Source: Flammeovirgaceae bacterium 311
Lineage (GTDB): Bacteria; Bacteroidota; Bacteroidia; Cytophagales; Cyclobacteriaceae
Direction of reading: 5' to 3'
Length of the DNA: 64,000 bases
Assembly: GCA_000597885.1 (NCBI GenBank)
Contig: CP004371.1
Coordinates: 1,550,001-1,614,000, forward strand
Shown here: positions 7,421 through 17,202 of the stretch, piece after piece
Layout of the letters: each line of letters opens with the position of its first letter
How positions within the stretch are numbered: position 1 is the stretch's first letter
Position numbers and translations under genes: made by a program
The notes under the pieces: generated by a model
What the model saw: only the letters and a program-made list of their open reading frames with translations
Databases searched by the model: none
Told to the model about the DNA's origin: nothing

Positions 7421-10255
7421 TTACTGGGTATCACTACTCGAATCTACAATGTAGACCCAGCCTTTTGTTTTCTGCTGTCGCTTGTCAGGATCCAGCACAC
7501 GGTAGGTTACCTCTACCACATAGTAGTAGGTACCGTTGCTCAGCATTTCTCCATTGCTGCCAATGCCCTTCCAGCGTATATAAATATCCGGTTCGGCCCT
7601 TTCGGCAGAAGCATAATTGTAAACTTCTTTACCCCAGCGGTTGTAGACGGTGAATTTAACTGACTCTACGAAACGGGGGCAGTGCTCCGGAGGTGGAGGA
7701 GGCAGCTGGTTTGGCAGTGCCGGACGCAGCTCCTCGTTGAGGCCGTCGCCGTTCCTGGTGATCACGTTGGGCAGCCAGTAGTTGGGGCAGTTATCGCGCA
7801 TCACCACATTGCTGGAGTCGCTCAAGTTGCCGCTCCTGTCTACTGCCCTGATGTAGTAGAAACCTGCCATGTTATCTTCCATCACATGCACAAACCTGTT
7901 GGTTGTGGAGGTGCCAATCACCTCAAAGGCACTGCCATCGTAGGAGTAGTACACCTGCCAGTGCGAGAGATCATCTCCGCACACCGCATCTGTATTGGCC
8001 TGCCACTCCAGCACATTCTCAAACATGTTGTCTCCGCAGGCGGTGCTCTGAATCACCTCCTCACAGGAGGTCAGGCTGCTAAGCTCAAACTCCAGCGGCG
8101 GACAGGGCGGCACCTCATCCTTGAGGAAAGAACAGATGCGCTGGGACTTGTTTAGCAGCGGCTCGGGTACCTGCGGATTGCTGTAGCTGCCAGAGGTGAT
8201 CACCACATAGCAGTACTCCACATCATCCACAAGTGGTCCTGTGCCTGCATCGGCACCGGTATCTGTATAGCTGAAGCCACTCCTGACAGCATCTACCCGG
8301 GCAATGAGCACCAGGCGGTCAGGATCGGCAGGATCTACCTGGTTGCGGTAGATATCGTGCAGGGGGTAAGCTTCCACGGCGTTGGACCATGGCACCTGCG
8401 CCTGCCACTGGATGGTAATATTGTCTACCCCCGGCACCGGATCCAGCCTTACGGTGGAAGCAGTACTGGAGCTGTCTACAGCTGTGCCACTGGCATCGTG
8501 CAGCATCACATAGTAGTTGTAGACCTGGTCTTTGGTGTTCAAATCACTGCTCTGGTCTATGAACACGGTATCGGAAATATTATCTGCTACCAGGGTATAG
8601 CTGCCTGCCTGGTAGCCTTCTGCCCGGTAGAGGTCATAGCTGTAAGGAGGTACTACCTCTGCTGCATCTATGTCAGGACCCGGCATCCAGCGCACCAGAA
8701 TCTCCCCGCCTGTCTCTGCTGTTTCCTCAATGCTCACGTTGGTGATCAGCGGCACCTTGGCCGGAAGCGTGATGCACATCTCCTCGGAGCGAAGGCTCTC
8801 CCCGCCGTTTGGCTCCGGGAACACCGCCACAAAGCGGTAGCAGTAGGTGGCTCCCGGCTTCAATCCCGCTCCTCCTGCATCATCTACAAAAGGAAAGCGG
8901 TTAAAGGCCCGCACATCTACCAGCTCATAGCCATAGCCGGGAGGCATGCCTGTGATGCAGGTATCCAGGGGTACATTGGCACTACCTTCCCTGCGCCATA
9001 CCTGCATGAACTGCGCCTGGCTGCAGGCATAGGAGCTCCTGTCGAAGTTTACCTCCACGGCTCTGCTGCCTACCGGCTCCAGGCTCTCCACCACCGGTGG
9101 CGGGGCTACTACGGTAATGTTCCAGGTCTTGATGTCGGTGAGGCTCACCCCGCCTCCTCTTAGGTCTCTGGCACGGAACACTACCTGGTAGGGCTGCGTG
9201 CGCACATCGATGCACTCGGTCTGCCAGCTAAAAGTAGATTGTGCCGGGGTAGTCATGTTAGTGCCTCCCTCGAAGGTGGCGCCCAGGTTGAACACCCCGC
9301 CGTAGGCAAACAGGTCTACATTGTCACCATCAGGATCTGTTACGCGGATAACTTCCTCTATTCTTTGTCCTGCTACCACACAGATATCTTCCGGAATCTC
9401 CAGCACAGGGGGTTCATTGTCTGTGTCCTCTACAATGATCTGCATGTCGCGGGTAACATAGCCAAGGGAGTAGAATTTCCCCTGAATCTTGCGCCACTCC
9501 TCTACCACAAAAGCTACGTTGTACTCTCCTCTGGTGCCGGGGGTGTTCCACACCAGGTCTCCGGTAAACTCATCCAGGGTCAGGGTTGGCGGCTCTCCTG
9601 TTAAGGTAGTACCATTTCGTGGATCGCCGGGAGGAAAGGTTTCGTGCGGGAAACGGTAGTTGGCTACCGGCGCATTGCGGTCCTGGCGGCAAATCACCAA
9701 CCGGTAGGAAAGGCTGTCGCCGTCAATATCGTATGCTCCGGGATTGTGCAGATACAACTTGCCTACGGCTGCCTTGTCCACAGGCGGTACCAGCAGCTGC
9801 GGCGTGTTGTTCACCCCGATGAAGGGATCTATCACTATCACGGTCTCAATATAAAAGGGCATGTTTACCGAATTATCCATGTTCAAGACGTTTTCATTTC
9901 GGTAAAACTCCCGGAAGGAGACGATGTAGGTTCTGGCAGATGGGAAGGTATGGCGAACCTTCAGCTCATAGACCCAGGTGTCTTCGCTTAGTCGCGAGCG
10001 CGGAATTTTGTCACCATCATTATTGATCACCAGCGAGGTGCCATCGCCAAAATCGAGGGTACCATTGCTACCAAAGATTACCTGGGAATCTGTATCGGCA
10101 TATCCTTTAAGGGTAATCTCATAGGTAAAGCTCTGCGGATCAATCCGGCGGGCAGTAATTTCGCCGGCCCTGATATGGGTGGCGAGGGCATGCTCTGATA
10201 GTAACAGACTGAATGCCAATAATAAGAGAGTGCGTAAATATAAAAGGCTTTTCAT
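7421..10255 (-). CDS. Large secreted protein with gliding-motility / type IX C-terminal domain, copy B
   Basis: 944-residue paralogue and direct upstream neighbour of the gene at 4178-7003, with the same layout: signal peptide (ALATHIRAGE cleavage area), cadherin/PKD-like N-terminal domains, fibronectin-III-like domains and the C-terminal sorting domain (VYNRWGKEVYNY). The two genes align at a constant offset of 3252 bp and differ in length only by three extra residues at this copy's C-terminus. About 1.7 kb in the middle is nearly base-for-base identical. The diverged ends include many conservative changes, such as residues 55-115 and the last 40 residues. Cell-surface location through type IX secretion is inferred from the C-terminal domain. 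Its stop is followed by the hairpin at 7327-7376. Confidence 0.85.
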   Translation of the reverse strand: MKSLLYLRTLLLLAFSLLLSEHALATHIRAGEITARRIDPQSFTYEITLKGYADTDSQVIFGSNGTLDFGDGTSLVINNDGDKIPRSRLSEDTWVYELKVRHTFPSARTYIVSFREFYRNENVLNMDNSVNMPFYIETVIVIDPFIGVNNTPQLLVPPVDKAAVGKLYLHNPGAYDIDGDSLSYRLVICRQDRNAPVANYRFPHETFPPGDPRNGTTLTGEPPTLTLDEFTGDLVWNTPGTRGEYNVAFVVEEWRKIQGKFYSLGYVTRDMQIIVEDTDNEPPVLEIPEDICVVAGQRIEEVIRVTDPDGDNVDLFAYGGVFNLGATFEGGTNMTTPAQSTFSWQTECIDVRTQPYQVVFRARDLRGGGVSLTDIKTWNITVVAPPPVVESLEPVGSRAVEVNFDRSSYACSQAQFMQVWRREGSANVPLDTCITGMPPGYGYELVDVRAFNRFPFVDDAGGAGLKPGATYCYRFVAVFPEPNGGESLRSEEMCITLPAKVPLITNVSIEETAETGGEILVRWMPGPDIDAAEVVPPYSYDLYRAEGYQAGSYTLVADNISDTVFIDQSSDLNTKDQVYNYYVMLHDASGTAVDSSSTASTVRLDPVPGVDNITIQWQAQVPWSNAVEAYPLHDIYRNQVDPADPDRLVLIARVDAVRSGFSYTDTGADAGTGPLVDDVEYCYVVITSGSYSNPQVPEPLLNKSQRICSFLKDEVPPCPPLEFELSSLTSCEEVIQSTACGDNMFENVLEWQANTDAVCGDDLSHWQVYYSYDGSAFEVIGTSTTNRFVHVMEDNMAGFYYIRAVDRSGNLSDSSNVVMRDNCPNYWLPNVITRNGDGLNEELRPALPNQLPPPPPEHCPRFVESVKFTVYNRWGKEVYNYASAERAEPDIYIRWKGIGSNGEMLSNGTYYYVVEVTYRVLDPDKRQQKTKGWVYIVDSSSDTQ

Positions 10256-10339
10256 GCTCGGGTAAAAAAAGTCACTCTAACACTAAACCCTGCCTGTACT
10301 AGTATGTTAGGCTACGGACGAGGTTTTTGATTAAAGTAA

Positions 10340-10347
10340 CAAATATA
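10340..10347 (-). promoter_or_regulatory. Candidate -7 element for copy B of the secreted protein
   Basis: TATATTTG on the reverse strand matches the Bacteroidota -7 consensus TAnnTTTG, about 85 bp upstream of the start at 10255. No matching -33 TTG was found at the usual distance, so this is tentative. Confidence 0.35.
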
Positions 10348-10435
10348 CTGACAAAAAGAACGTTGAATAGTGCTTTTTCTTTTGTAATGGTTCGCTAATA
10401 TCTTATTTAGAACCCATTAAAATTATTTGCTTTCG

Positions 10436-10466
10436 TTGGTTGATACCGACTCCTAATGTATTTTTG
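10436..10466 (+). promoter_or_regulatory. Candidate sigma-ABfr type promoter of sdhCAB
   Basis: TTG at 10436-10438 and TATTTTTG at 10459-10466 match the Bacteroidota -33 / -7 consensus with a 20-bp spacer. The predicted transcript would start near 10473, about 37 bp before the sdhC ATG. Spacing, match and position all fit. Confidence 0.6.
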
Positions 10467-10509
10467 GCCGGCTAAGAAATAAAACAGGTTTCAAATCTAG
10501 AAACATCCC

Positions 10510-11205
10510 ATGAGTTGGTTAACACAAACGTTTTCAAGTTCTATTGGTCGTAAATTCCTCACTGCCCTTACAGGCTTCTTCCTTATTATCTTTCTGATCG
10601 GACACGTAACAGGCAATTTACTGCTGTTCAAGCCCGATGAAGGAAGAGCCTTTAATGAGTACACAGCATTTATGACGGGTAACCTGGGCATTATGATTGT
10701 CCGGTATCTACTTTACGCCGCCATTCTGGCGCACGTTATTATTACATTGCTGCTTGCCTACCATAACCGCAAGGCGCGTCCTGTGGGTTACAAAAAGGCG
10801 GCACCTTCCCCGCATGTTTCCTGGTCTTCCAGAAACATGGGCATACTGGGAACGCTGGTGCTTATTTTTATTGTGATACACATGTCTAATTTCTGGTATT
10901 CCCTGAAATGGGGCATGGTGCCTACCATTAATTACCAGGAGGGCGGCGACATCAAGAACCTGTATGTAGTGGTGCTGGATTCCTTTTCAAACCTCTGGTA
11001 CACGGCTCTTTATGTGGTGATGATGGTGTTCCTGTCTTTACACCTGATGCATGGTTTTCAGAGTGCTTTCCAGACACTGGGCTGGCGTCATAAAAAGTAC
11101 TGGCCTATTATCCGCAATGTTGGATTCTGGTTTTCCATCCTGGTGCCGATCATTTTTGCTGCGATGCCACTGTACATCTACTTTTTCCGTAACATAAATC
11201 ATTAA
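10510..11205 (+). CDS. sdhC: Succinate dehydrogenase / fumarate reductase cytochrome b subunit
   Basis: Membrane anchor of complex II, carrying heme b and passing electrons to menaquinone. The 231-residue protein has five hydrophobic segments and the family opening [16 protein letters not shown], the single-polypeptide cytochrome b558 type found in Bacteroidota and epsilonproteobacteria, so no separate sdhD is needed. Several membrane histidines ([35 protein letters not shown]) are candidate heme ligands. It is first in the sdhCAB operon; the flavoprotein start follows 13 bp after its stop. A TTG-N20-TATTTTTG promoter lies upstream. Confidence 0.95.
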   Translation: MSWLTQTFSSSIGRKFLTALTGFFLIIFLIGHVTGNLLLFKPDEGRAFNEYTAFMTGNLGIMIVRYLLYAAILAHVIITLLLAYHNRKARPVGYKKAAPSPHVSWSSRNMGILGTLVLIFIVIHMSNFWYSLKWGMVPTINYQEGGDIKNLYVVVLDSFSNLWYTALYVVMMVFLSLHLMHGFQSAFQTLGWRHKKYWPIIRNVGFWFSILVPIIFAAMPLYIYFFRNINH

Positions 11206-11218
11206 TCCCAGAAACTCC

Positions 11219-13153
11219 ATGAATTTAAATTCAAGAATACCGGAAGGGCCGTTGGCGGAAAAGTGGGAAAAACACAAATTCAACGTCAAGCTGGTAAACC
11301 CGGCCAACAAGCGTAAATTCGATATTATTGTAGTAGGTACAGGTCTGGCGGGTGCATCTGCAGCAGCCTCCCTTGCCGAGCTTGGTTATAATGTAAAAGC
11401 ATTTACTTTCCACGACAGCCCGCGCCGTGCGCACTCTATTGCGGCTCAGGGTGGTATTAACGCTGCCAAAAACTACCAGAACGATGGCGACTCTGTTTAC
11501 CGTCTGTTTTACGATACGGTAAAAGGTGGTGACTACCGCAGCCGAGAGGCTAACGTTTACCGCCTGGCTCAGGTATCTGTCAATATCATAGACCAGTGTG
11601 TGGCACAGGGTGTACCCTTTGCCCGCGAATATGGCGGATTGCTGGATAACCGCTCTTTTGGTGGTGCCCAGGTAAGCCGCACCTTTTATGCCAAAGGCCA
11701 GACAGGCCAGCAGTTGCTCATTGGCGCTTACCAGGCCCTTAGCCGCCAGGTAGCTACCGGCAAGGTAAAGCTCTACACCCGTACCGAAATGCTGGACCTG
11801 GTAATGATAGATGGCCATGCCAAAGGAATTATTACCCGCAATCTGATTACCGGTAAAATTGAGCGCCATGCCGGCCATGCCGTACTGCTTTGTACCGGTG
11901 GCTATGGTAACGTATTTTACCTCTCTACCAACGCCATGGCCTCTAACGCCACCGCTGCCTGGAGAGCACACCGCAAAGGCGCCCTGTTTGCCAACCCCTG
12001 CTTTACACAAATTCACCCCACCTGTATCCCGGTATCGGGTCTTTACCAGTCCAAGCTTACGCTGATGTCTGAATCGCTGCGGAACGACGGACGTGTGTGG
12101 GTGCCTAAAACGGTAGAAGATGCCGAGCGGATCCGTAAAGGGGAGATCAAACCAACCGACCTGCCCGAAGAGGCACGCGATTACTACCTGGAGCGCCGTT
12201 ACCCTAGCTTTGGTAACCTGGTGCCCCGCGACGTAGCCAGCCGCAATGCCAAATATGTATGCGACGAAGGACGTGGTGTTGGTCTTACCGGTCTGGCGGT
12301 ATACCTTGATTTTGCCGATGCTATTCGCCGCGATGGCAAAAACACCATTGAGGCACGTTATGGCAACCTCTTTGAAATGTATGAAAAGATTACCGGTGAT
12401 GATCCATACTCCCTGCCTATGATGATTTACCCTGCGGTACACTATACCATGGGTGGTTTGTGGGTAGATTATAACCTGATGACCAGCATCCCTGGTCTGT
12501 ATGCATTGGGCGAGGCCAACTTCTCCGACCACGGTGCTAACCGCCTGGGAGCTTCTGCCCTTATGCAGGGTCTGGCCGATGGTTACTTTGTGATTCCGTA
12601 CACCATGGGTGATTATGTTGCAGGCCTGCCATTCAAGAAGGTAGATGACACACACCCTGCCTTTGATGAGGCAGAGCGGAATGTAAAAGAGGGCATCAAC
12701 AAACTCTTAAGCATCAAAGGTACGCGCACGGTAGATGATTTCCACCGCGAGCTGGGCAGCATTATGTGGGAGTACTGTGGTATGGCCCGTAATACCGAAG
12801 GCCTCACCAAAGCCATTGGCCTGGTACAGCAGCTGCGTGCCGATTTCTGGAGAGATGTAAAAGTAATTGGCGGTGCCGAAGAGCTGAATATGTCGCTTGA
12901 GAAAGCCAACCGTGTTGCCGACTTCCTGGAGCTGGGCGAGCTGATGATCCGCGATGCCCTGCACCGCCAAGAAAGCTGCGGCGGCCACTTCCGTGATGAG
13001 TACCAGACACCTGAAGGTGAAGCCCTGCGCGATGATGAAAATTTCTCTTATGTAGCGGCCTGGGGTTATGGCGGACCTAACGCTGAGCCTGTTCTGAACA
13101 AAGAAGATCTGGTATTTGAAAATGTGAAACTCACCCAAAGAAGCTATAAATAA
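11219..13153 (+). CDS. sdhA: Succinate dehydrogenase / fumarate reductase flavoprotein subunit
   Basis: Catalytic subunit of complex II, oxidising succinate to fumarate on the inner face of the membrane. The 644-residue length is typical of the Bacteroidota form. It shows the dinucleotide-binding [10 protein letters not shown] near residue 40, the covalent-FAD histidine His72 in [13 protein letters not shown], the substrate-loop HPTCIP, and the conserved [11 protein letters not shown] and [12 protein letters not shown] blocks. It sits between sdhC and sdhB with gaps of 13 bp and 1 bp, so the three are one transcript. Confidence 0.97.
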   Translation: MNLNSRIPEGPLAEKWEKHKFNVKLVNPANKRKFDIIVVGTGLAGASAAASLAELGYNVKAFTFHDSPRRAHSIAAQGGINAAKNYQNDGDSVYRLFYDTVKGGDYRSREANVYRLAQVSVNIIDQCVAQGVPFAREYGGLLDNRSFGGAQVSRTFYAKGQTGQQLLIGAYQALSRQVATGKVKLYTRTEMLDLVMIDGHAKGIITRNLITGKIERHAGHAVLLCTGGYGNVFYLSTNAMASNATAAWRAHRKGALFANPCFTQIHPTCIPVSGLYQSKLTLMSESLRNDGRVWVPKTVEDAERIRKGEIKPTDLPEEARDYYLERRYPSFGNLVPRDVASRNAKYVCDEGRGVGLTGLAVYLDFADAIRRDGKNTIEARYGNLFEMYEKITGDDPYSLPMMIYPAVHYTMGGLWVDYNLMTSIPGLYALGEANFSDHGANRLGASALMQGLADGYFVIPYTMGDYVAGLPFKKVDDTHPAFDEAERNVKEGINKLLSIKGTRTVDDFHRELGSIMWEYCGMARNTEGLTKAIGLVQQLRADFWRDVKVIGGAEELNMSLEKANRVADFLELGELMIRDALHRQESCGGHFRDEYQTPEGEALRDDENFSYVAAWGYGGPNAEPVLNKEDLVFENVKLTQRSYK

Positions 13154-13154
13154 T

Positions 13155-13907
13155 ATGAATCTGACACTGAATGTCTGGAGACAGAAAGGCCCTGCCGACA
13201 AGGGTGGGTTTGTAACATATGAGATGAAGGACATCAACCATCATATGTCCTTCCTGGAAATGATGGATGTGCTGAACGAACGGCTGGAGCGTGAAGGCCA
13301 GGAGCCTGTGCACTTTGACCACGACTGCCGCGAGGGTATTTGCGGCTCGTGTGCCATGCACATCAATGGTCGTCCGCACGGACCTTCTAAGGGAACTGCT
13401 ACCTGCCAGCTGCACATGCGCCTGTTTAACGATGGCGATGTAATTACGGTAGAGCCCTGGCGTGCAAAAGCATTCCCGGTGGTAAAAGACCTGGTGGTAG
13501 ACCGCAGTGCCTTTGACCGCATTATCCAGGCAGGTGGCTATGTATCGGTTAATACCGGTGGTGTACCTGATGCCAACGAAATACCAGTGCCTAAAAAGAT
13601 AGCCGACGAAGCCTTCAATGCGGCTACCTGTATTTCGTGCGGTGCCTGCGTAGCGGCCTGTAAAAATGCTTCTGCCATGCTGTTTGTCTCTGCTAAAGTA
13701 TCGCAGCTGGCCCTCCTGCCCCAGGGTAAGGTAGAGCGGAAGAACAGGGTGGAGAAAATGGTGGCACAGATGGATGCCGAAGGTTTTGGTAACTGCACCA
13801 ACACCCAGGCCTGCTCTGTAGAATGTCCCAAGGAGATCAGCCAGGACTTTATAGCCATGATGAACCGGGAGTATATCTCTGCCAAGTTTACATCTGATAA
13901 CCTTTAA
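13155..13907 (+). CDS. sdhB: Succinate dehydrogenase / fumarate reductase iron-sulfur subunit
   Basis: Electron-transfer subunit linking the SdhA flavin to the membrane heme. The 250-residue protein has the [2Fe-2S] motif CREGICGSC (Cys58, Cys63, Cys66) with a further cysteine in GTATCQL, and C-terminal cluster ligands in [11 protein letters not shown] and [15 protein letters not shown], enough for the [4Fe-4S] and [3Fe-4S] centres. It starts one base after the sdhA stop, indicating translational coupling. A terminator follows at 13931. Confidence 0.97.
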   Translation: MNLTLNVWRQKGPADKGGFVTYEMKDINHHMSFLEMMDVLNERLEREGQEPVHFDHDCREGICGSCAMHINGRPHGPSKGTATCQLHMRLFNDGDVITVEPWRAKAFPVVKDLVVDRSAFDRIIQAGGYVSVNTGGVPDANEIPVPKKIADEAFNAATCISCGACVAACKNASAMLFVSAKVSQLALLPQGKVERKNRVEKMVAQMDAEGFGNCTNTQACSVECPKEISQDFIAMMNREYISAKFTSDNL

Positions 13908-13930
13908 GAATAATACACTGAAAATCAAGA

Positions 13931-13960
13931 GAGCCTCCTGCTGTTGCGGGAGGCTTTTTT
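13931..13960 (+). terminator. Terminator of the sdhCAB operon
   Basis: Stem AGCCTCC / GGAGGCT followed by six T, 24 bp after the sdhB stop. Standard Rho-independent form. Confidence 0.85.
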
Positions 13961-14182
13961 GTTGCCGTTCATAATTCATCCGGAACCCTTTATATATATT
14001 ATAATTCCGGGCTGATAATTTTAACATATTGAAATAAAAACCAGCAAACACGCTACCTATAACATATTATATTTGGCAGCGAAAATTCTGTTACTCTTGC
14101 AAAAATTGCACAAGCCTTTGTACTATCAGATGAATATTCTTCTAAAAATAGGCTTTCTCCTGCAATTGAGGGCATAATTGGC

Positions 14183-14190
14183 TAACTTTG
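14183..14190 (+). promoter_or_regulatory. Candidate -7 promoter element of the symporter operon
   Basis: TAACTTTG matches TAnnTTTG and is 23 bp before the ATG at 14214. The nearest TTG (14166) is only 14 bp upstream, so the -33 part is poor. Its place supports the ATG at 14214 over the TTG at 14178 as the real start. Confidence 0.45.
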
Positions 14191-14213
14191 GGCCACAGCC
14201 AACGAACAAATTC

Positions 14214-15665
14214 ATGCACTTTTTCGATATCACCATTTTTCTGGCTTATATGCTGGGGATGCTTGGTATTGGTTTTTACTTCCTTAGAAAGAACAGCGGA
14301 ACCGAAGATTATTACGTAGGCGGCCGCCAGATGGGCAGCTGGCACATTGGCCTTTCGGTAGTAGCCACCGATGTGGGCGGCGGTTTTTCCATTGGCCTGG
14401 GCGGGCTTGGCTATGTCATGGGCCTGTCGGGTTCGTGGATGCTGTTTACCGGCCTACTGGGGGCCTGGCTGGCGGCGGTACTCCTCATTCCCAGGGTTCG
14501 GGATAACCCTGCCTTCAAAAACTTCTTTACCCTGCCGCAACTATATGGCCATTTCTTTGGCAGGCGGGTTGCTGTACTGGCTGGTATTATTTCTGCCATC
14601 GGGTACACTGGTTTCACCAGCAGCCAGCTTTTGGCAGGCGCAAAACTGGCCTCGGGCACCTTTGCCCAGCTGGAGCTCATGCCTGCCCTGCTCATCATGG
14701 GCGTACTGGCGGTGGTTTATACCGTGATGGGCGGCATCAAGGCCGTTATTTATACCGATACGGTGCAGTGGATCATTCTGATGGCTGGCCTGCTCTTTAT
14801 AGGCCTCCCCATCTGCTACAGTGCCGTTGGCGGCTGGGAAGCCATCAGCGGCACACTCCCGCCCCACTTCTTCAGCCTAAGCAATATTACCTGGGTGCAG
14901 ATCGTGAACTGGGGCATTACCATTATTCCTATATGGTTTGTGGGCATGACACTTTACCAGCGCATTTTTGCCTGCCGTGATACCAAAACAGCCCGCCGTG
15001 CCTGGTACATTGCCGGCCTGTTCGAATGGCCCGTTATGGCCCTGCTGGGGGTAAGCCTGGGCCTGCTGTCGCGTGTAGCAGCCGAGCAGGGCATGTTCGC
15101 CTACCTGGGCTATGCCGGGGCTGGCGCGGTAGATGCCGAAAGCGGACTTCCGCTGCTGCTAAGAACCGTACTGCCCGTTGGCCTCATGGGGCTGATGATG
15201 TCGGCTTACTTTTCCGCCATACTATCAACTGCCGACAGCTGCCTGATGGCCGCATCGGGCAATGTGGTAACCGACCTGATCAGCAACCTGCGCAAAAAAG
15301 CTTTACCAGAAGATAAGGTAATGCGCCTTTCGCAGTGGGTAACCCTGGGCATTGGGCTGCTGGCGCTGGTGCTGGCCAGCTTTATGGAGAATGTGCTGAA
15401 CCTGATGCTCTACTCCTATGCCTTTATGGTAAGTGGCCTGCTGGTTCCGCTCATGGCGGCGCTATTCTTCGGCAGCCGGCATGCAGGGGCTGCATTCTGG
15501 TCTATGCTGGCAGGTGGCAGCTTAACAGTTGGCCTCTCCCTGGCGGCAGTACCGCTGCCTTATGAGCTGGATGCCAACCTGTTTGGCATACTGGCCTCAC
15601 TGCTTACCTACTGCGGCATATCAACACTTTACCCTCAAAAAACGTTAACTAAACAGCCTGTTTAA
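14214..15665 (+). CDS. Sodium:solute symporter (SSS family)
   Basis: Inner-membrane sodium-coupled transporter; 483 residues from the ATG at 14214, with about 13 hydrophobic segments. Family signs include the early YYVGGRQMGSWHIGLSVVATD and GYTGFTSSQLLAGAKL regions and the conserved VMGGIKAVIYTDTVQW motif of SSS transporters. The substrate cannot be read from sequence. It is first in a tight operon with an acetyltransferase, a PLP amino-acid racemase and an M20 amidohydrolase, so an amino acid, a D-amino acid or an N-acyl amino acid is the reasonable guess. The first base of the next gene is 2 bp past its stop. Confidence 0.88.
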   Translation: MHFFDITIFLAYMLGMLGIGFYFLRKNSGTEDYYVGGRQMGSWHIGLSVVATDVGGGFSIGLGGLGYVMGLSGSWMLFTGLLGAWLAAVLLIPRVRDNPAFKNFFTLPQLYGHFFGRRVAVLAGIISAIGYTGFTSSQLLAGAKLASGTFAQLELMPALLIMGVLAVVYTVMGGIKAVIYTDTVQWIILMAGLLFIGLPICYSAVGGWEAISGTLPPHFFSLSNITWVQIVNWGITIIPIWFVGMTLYQRIFACRDTKTARRAWYIAGLFEWPVMALLGVSLGLLSRVAAEQGMFAYLGYAGAGAVDAESGLPLLLRTVLPVGLMGLMMSAYFSAILSTADSCLMAASGNVVTDLISNLRKKALPEDKVMRLSQWVTLGIGLLALVLASFMENVLNLMLYSYAFMVSGLLVPLMAALFFGSRHAGAAFWSMLAGGSLTVGLSLAAVPLPYELDANLFGILASLLTYCGISTLYPQKTLTKQPV

Positions 15666-15667
15666 AC

Positions 15668-16129
15668 ATGCATAAGTACGCAACAATTGCAATGGAATAT
15701 AAAGTAGTAACAGCTGCAGACTTACCTACCTATCTGCAAAAAAACGAGATAGCAAACTTTCTGGCAGAGCACCTGGATGAGTTTGGCGATAGCAAGCATG
15801 ATATTATGAAGTGCCTGGATTATGCCCTCAGTAGTTACGGGCACCAGGGGGGCTTTGTACTGTTAGCAAAAGAAGACGAAGAGATAGCCGGTGCCGTAGT
15901 GATGAACCAAACCGGCATGGAAAGCTATATCCCTGAAAATATACTGGTTTACATAGCCGTTCACAGAGATCACCGGGGCAAAGGCCTTGGCAAAGCGCTT
16001 ATGCAACGGGCCATAGCAACAGCAAAAGGCAGCATAGCCCTGCATGTGGAGCCGGATAATCCTGCCAAAAAACTTTACGAAAAACTGGGCTTTACCAATA
16101 AGTACCTGGAAATGCGTCTGCACCGCTAG
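15668..16129 (+). CDS. GNAT-family N-acetyltransferase
   Basis: 153-residue acetyltransferase with the GNAT acetyl-CoA motif A as VHRDHRGKGLGKALMQRA (R-x-x-G-x-G/A pattern) and a C-terminal NPAKKLYEKLGF motif B typical of the family. Two ATGs are possible: 15668, right after the symporter stop, and 15692, which would start at MEYKVVTAADL; I keep the first because of the 2-bp gap, but the second fits the domain better. The substrate is unknown; the operon suggests the amino group of an amino acid. The stop is one base before the next gene. Confidence 0.85.
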   Translation: MHKYATIAMEYKVVTAADLPTYLQKNEIANFLAEHLDEFGDSKHDIMKCLDYALSSYGHQGGFVLLAKEDEEIAGAVVMNQTGMESYIPENILVYIAVHRDHRGKGLGKALMQRAIATAKGSIALHVEPDNPAKKLYEKLGFTNKYLEMRLHR

Positions 16130-16130
16130 T

Positions 16131-17201
16131 ATGGCCTATTTAAACCTGTACCAGGACCATCTTAATCATAACTTTAACTTCCTCAAAAGTTTGTTTGAGA
16201 AGCATGAGTTAAGCTGGGGTGTTGTATCCAAACTGCTCTGTGGCAACCGCAAATACCTGAAACTGCTCATTGATCTGGGCATTGTGGAGATTCATGATTC
16301 GCGCATCAGCAACCTGAAGCGGATCAAAGAGCTTGCCCCTCATGTGCAGACTGTCTATATCAAACCACCTGCTAAGGGCAACATCGAAAAGATCATCAGG
16401 TATGCCGATGTGAGCATGAATACCGAGTACTATACCATGAAGCTGCTAAGCGACGAAGCCGTAAAGCAGGGCAGGCAGCACAAGGTAATTATTATGGTAG
16501 AGACCGGCGACCTGCGTGAAGGTGTGATGGGCGATAACCTGGTAAATTTCTATGCAAATGTATTTGAGCTGCCCAACATAGAAGTAATAGGCCTGGGCAC
16601 TAACCTGAACTGCCTGCACGGTGTAATGCCCTCGCAGGATAAACTGGTACAGCTCTGCCTCTACAAACAGATCATAGAGCTAAAATTTAATCAGAGTATT
16701 CCCTGGATCTCGGGAGGCACCAGTGTAACAGTTCCGCTCCTGCTCAACAAGCAGCTGCCCAAAGGGATCAACCACTTCCGGGTGGGCGAAATGCTGTTCT
16801 TTGGCCTTAACCTGTTTACCAACACCACGGTTGAGGGCATGCGCGATGATGTTTTTGAACTGCATACTGAAATCATCGAGATTACCAGAAAACCAGTGGT
16901 ACCCCATGGAGAGATGGCGGCCAACCCACAGGGGCATGTGCACGAGGTAGACAGCAGCCTCTATGGCCAGACCAGCTGCAGGGCCATTCTGGATGTAGGC
17001 CTGCTGGACATCGACCCTAAATACATTATCATGGATGGCTACAACTTTACGGTGGTTGGTGCCAGCTCAGATATGCTGGTGATAGACCTGGGCCAGAATG
17101 AGCAGGGTTACCAGGTGGGAGACGAATTAAGTTTTAAACTCCGCTACATGGGTGCTCTGGGCCTGCTCAACTCATACTATATCGAAAAACGCATCGCCTG
17201 A
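16131..17201 (+). CDS. PLP-dependent amino-acid racemase (alanine racemase N-terminal fold, COG3457 / ornithine racemase type)
   Basis: 356-residue fold-type III PLP enzyme starting at the ATG at 16131, one base past the acetyltransferase stop. The likely PLP lysine is Lys34 in GVVSKLLCGN, the position and context (K-x-x-C-G-N) typical of the COG3457 group that includes clostridial ornithine racemase and YhfX. The later segments EIHDSRISNLKRI, SGGTSVTVPLLL and GEMLFFG also fit that group rather than Alr. Such enzymes invert the alpha carbon of a free amino acid; which one is unknown here. It is distinct from the housekeeping-type alr at 18584. The next gene starts 2 bp after its stop. Confidence 0.85.
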   Translation: MAYLNLYQDHLNHNFNFLKSLFEKHELSWGVVSKLLCGNRKYLKLLIDLGIVEIHDSRISNLKRIKELAPHVQTVYIKPPAKGNIEKIIRYADVSMNTEYYTMKLLSDEAVKQGRQHKVIIMVETGDLREGVMGDNLVNFYANVFELPNIEVIGLGTNLNCLHGVMPSQDKLVQLCLYKQIIELKFNQSIPWISGGTSVTVPLLLNKQLPKGINHFRVGEMLFFGLNLFTNTTVEGMRDDVFELHTEIIEITRKPVVPHGEMAANPQGHVHEVDSSLYGQTSCRAILDVGLLDIDPKYIIMDGYNFTVVGASSDMLVIDLGQNEQGYQVGDELSFKLRYMGALGLLNSYYIEKRIA

Positions 17202-17202
17202 C

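Noticed and set aside
4430-9991. Long forward-strand frames (up to 268 codons) opposite the two tandem secreted proteins
   Set aside because: They are duplicated only because the genes are duplicated, and the reverse strand has clear domains and signal peptides.
11231-12655. 474-codon reverse-strand frame opposite sdhA
   Set aside because: sdhA is certain from FAD motifs, and the antisense frame shows no family features; it is a shadow of GC-rich third positions.
14178-14213. TTG start for the symporter adding 12 residues
   Set aside because: A TAnnTTTG element lies inside this stretch and the added residues are not hydrophobic; the ATG at 14214 directly precedes the first membrane helix.
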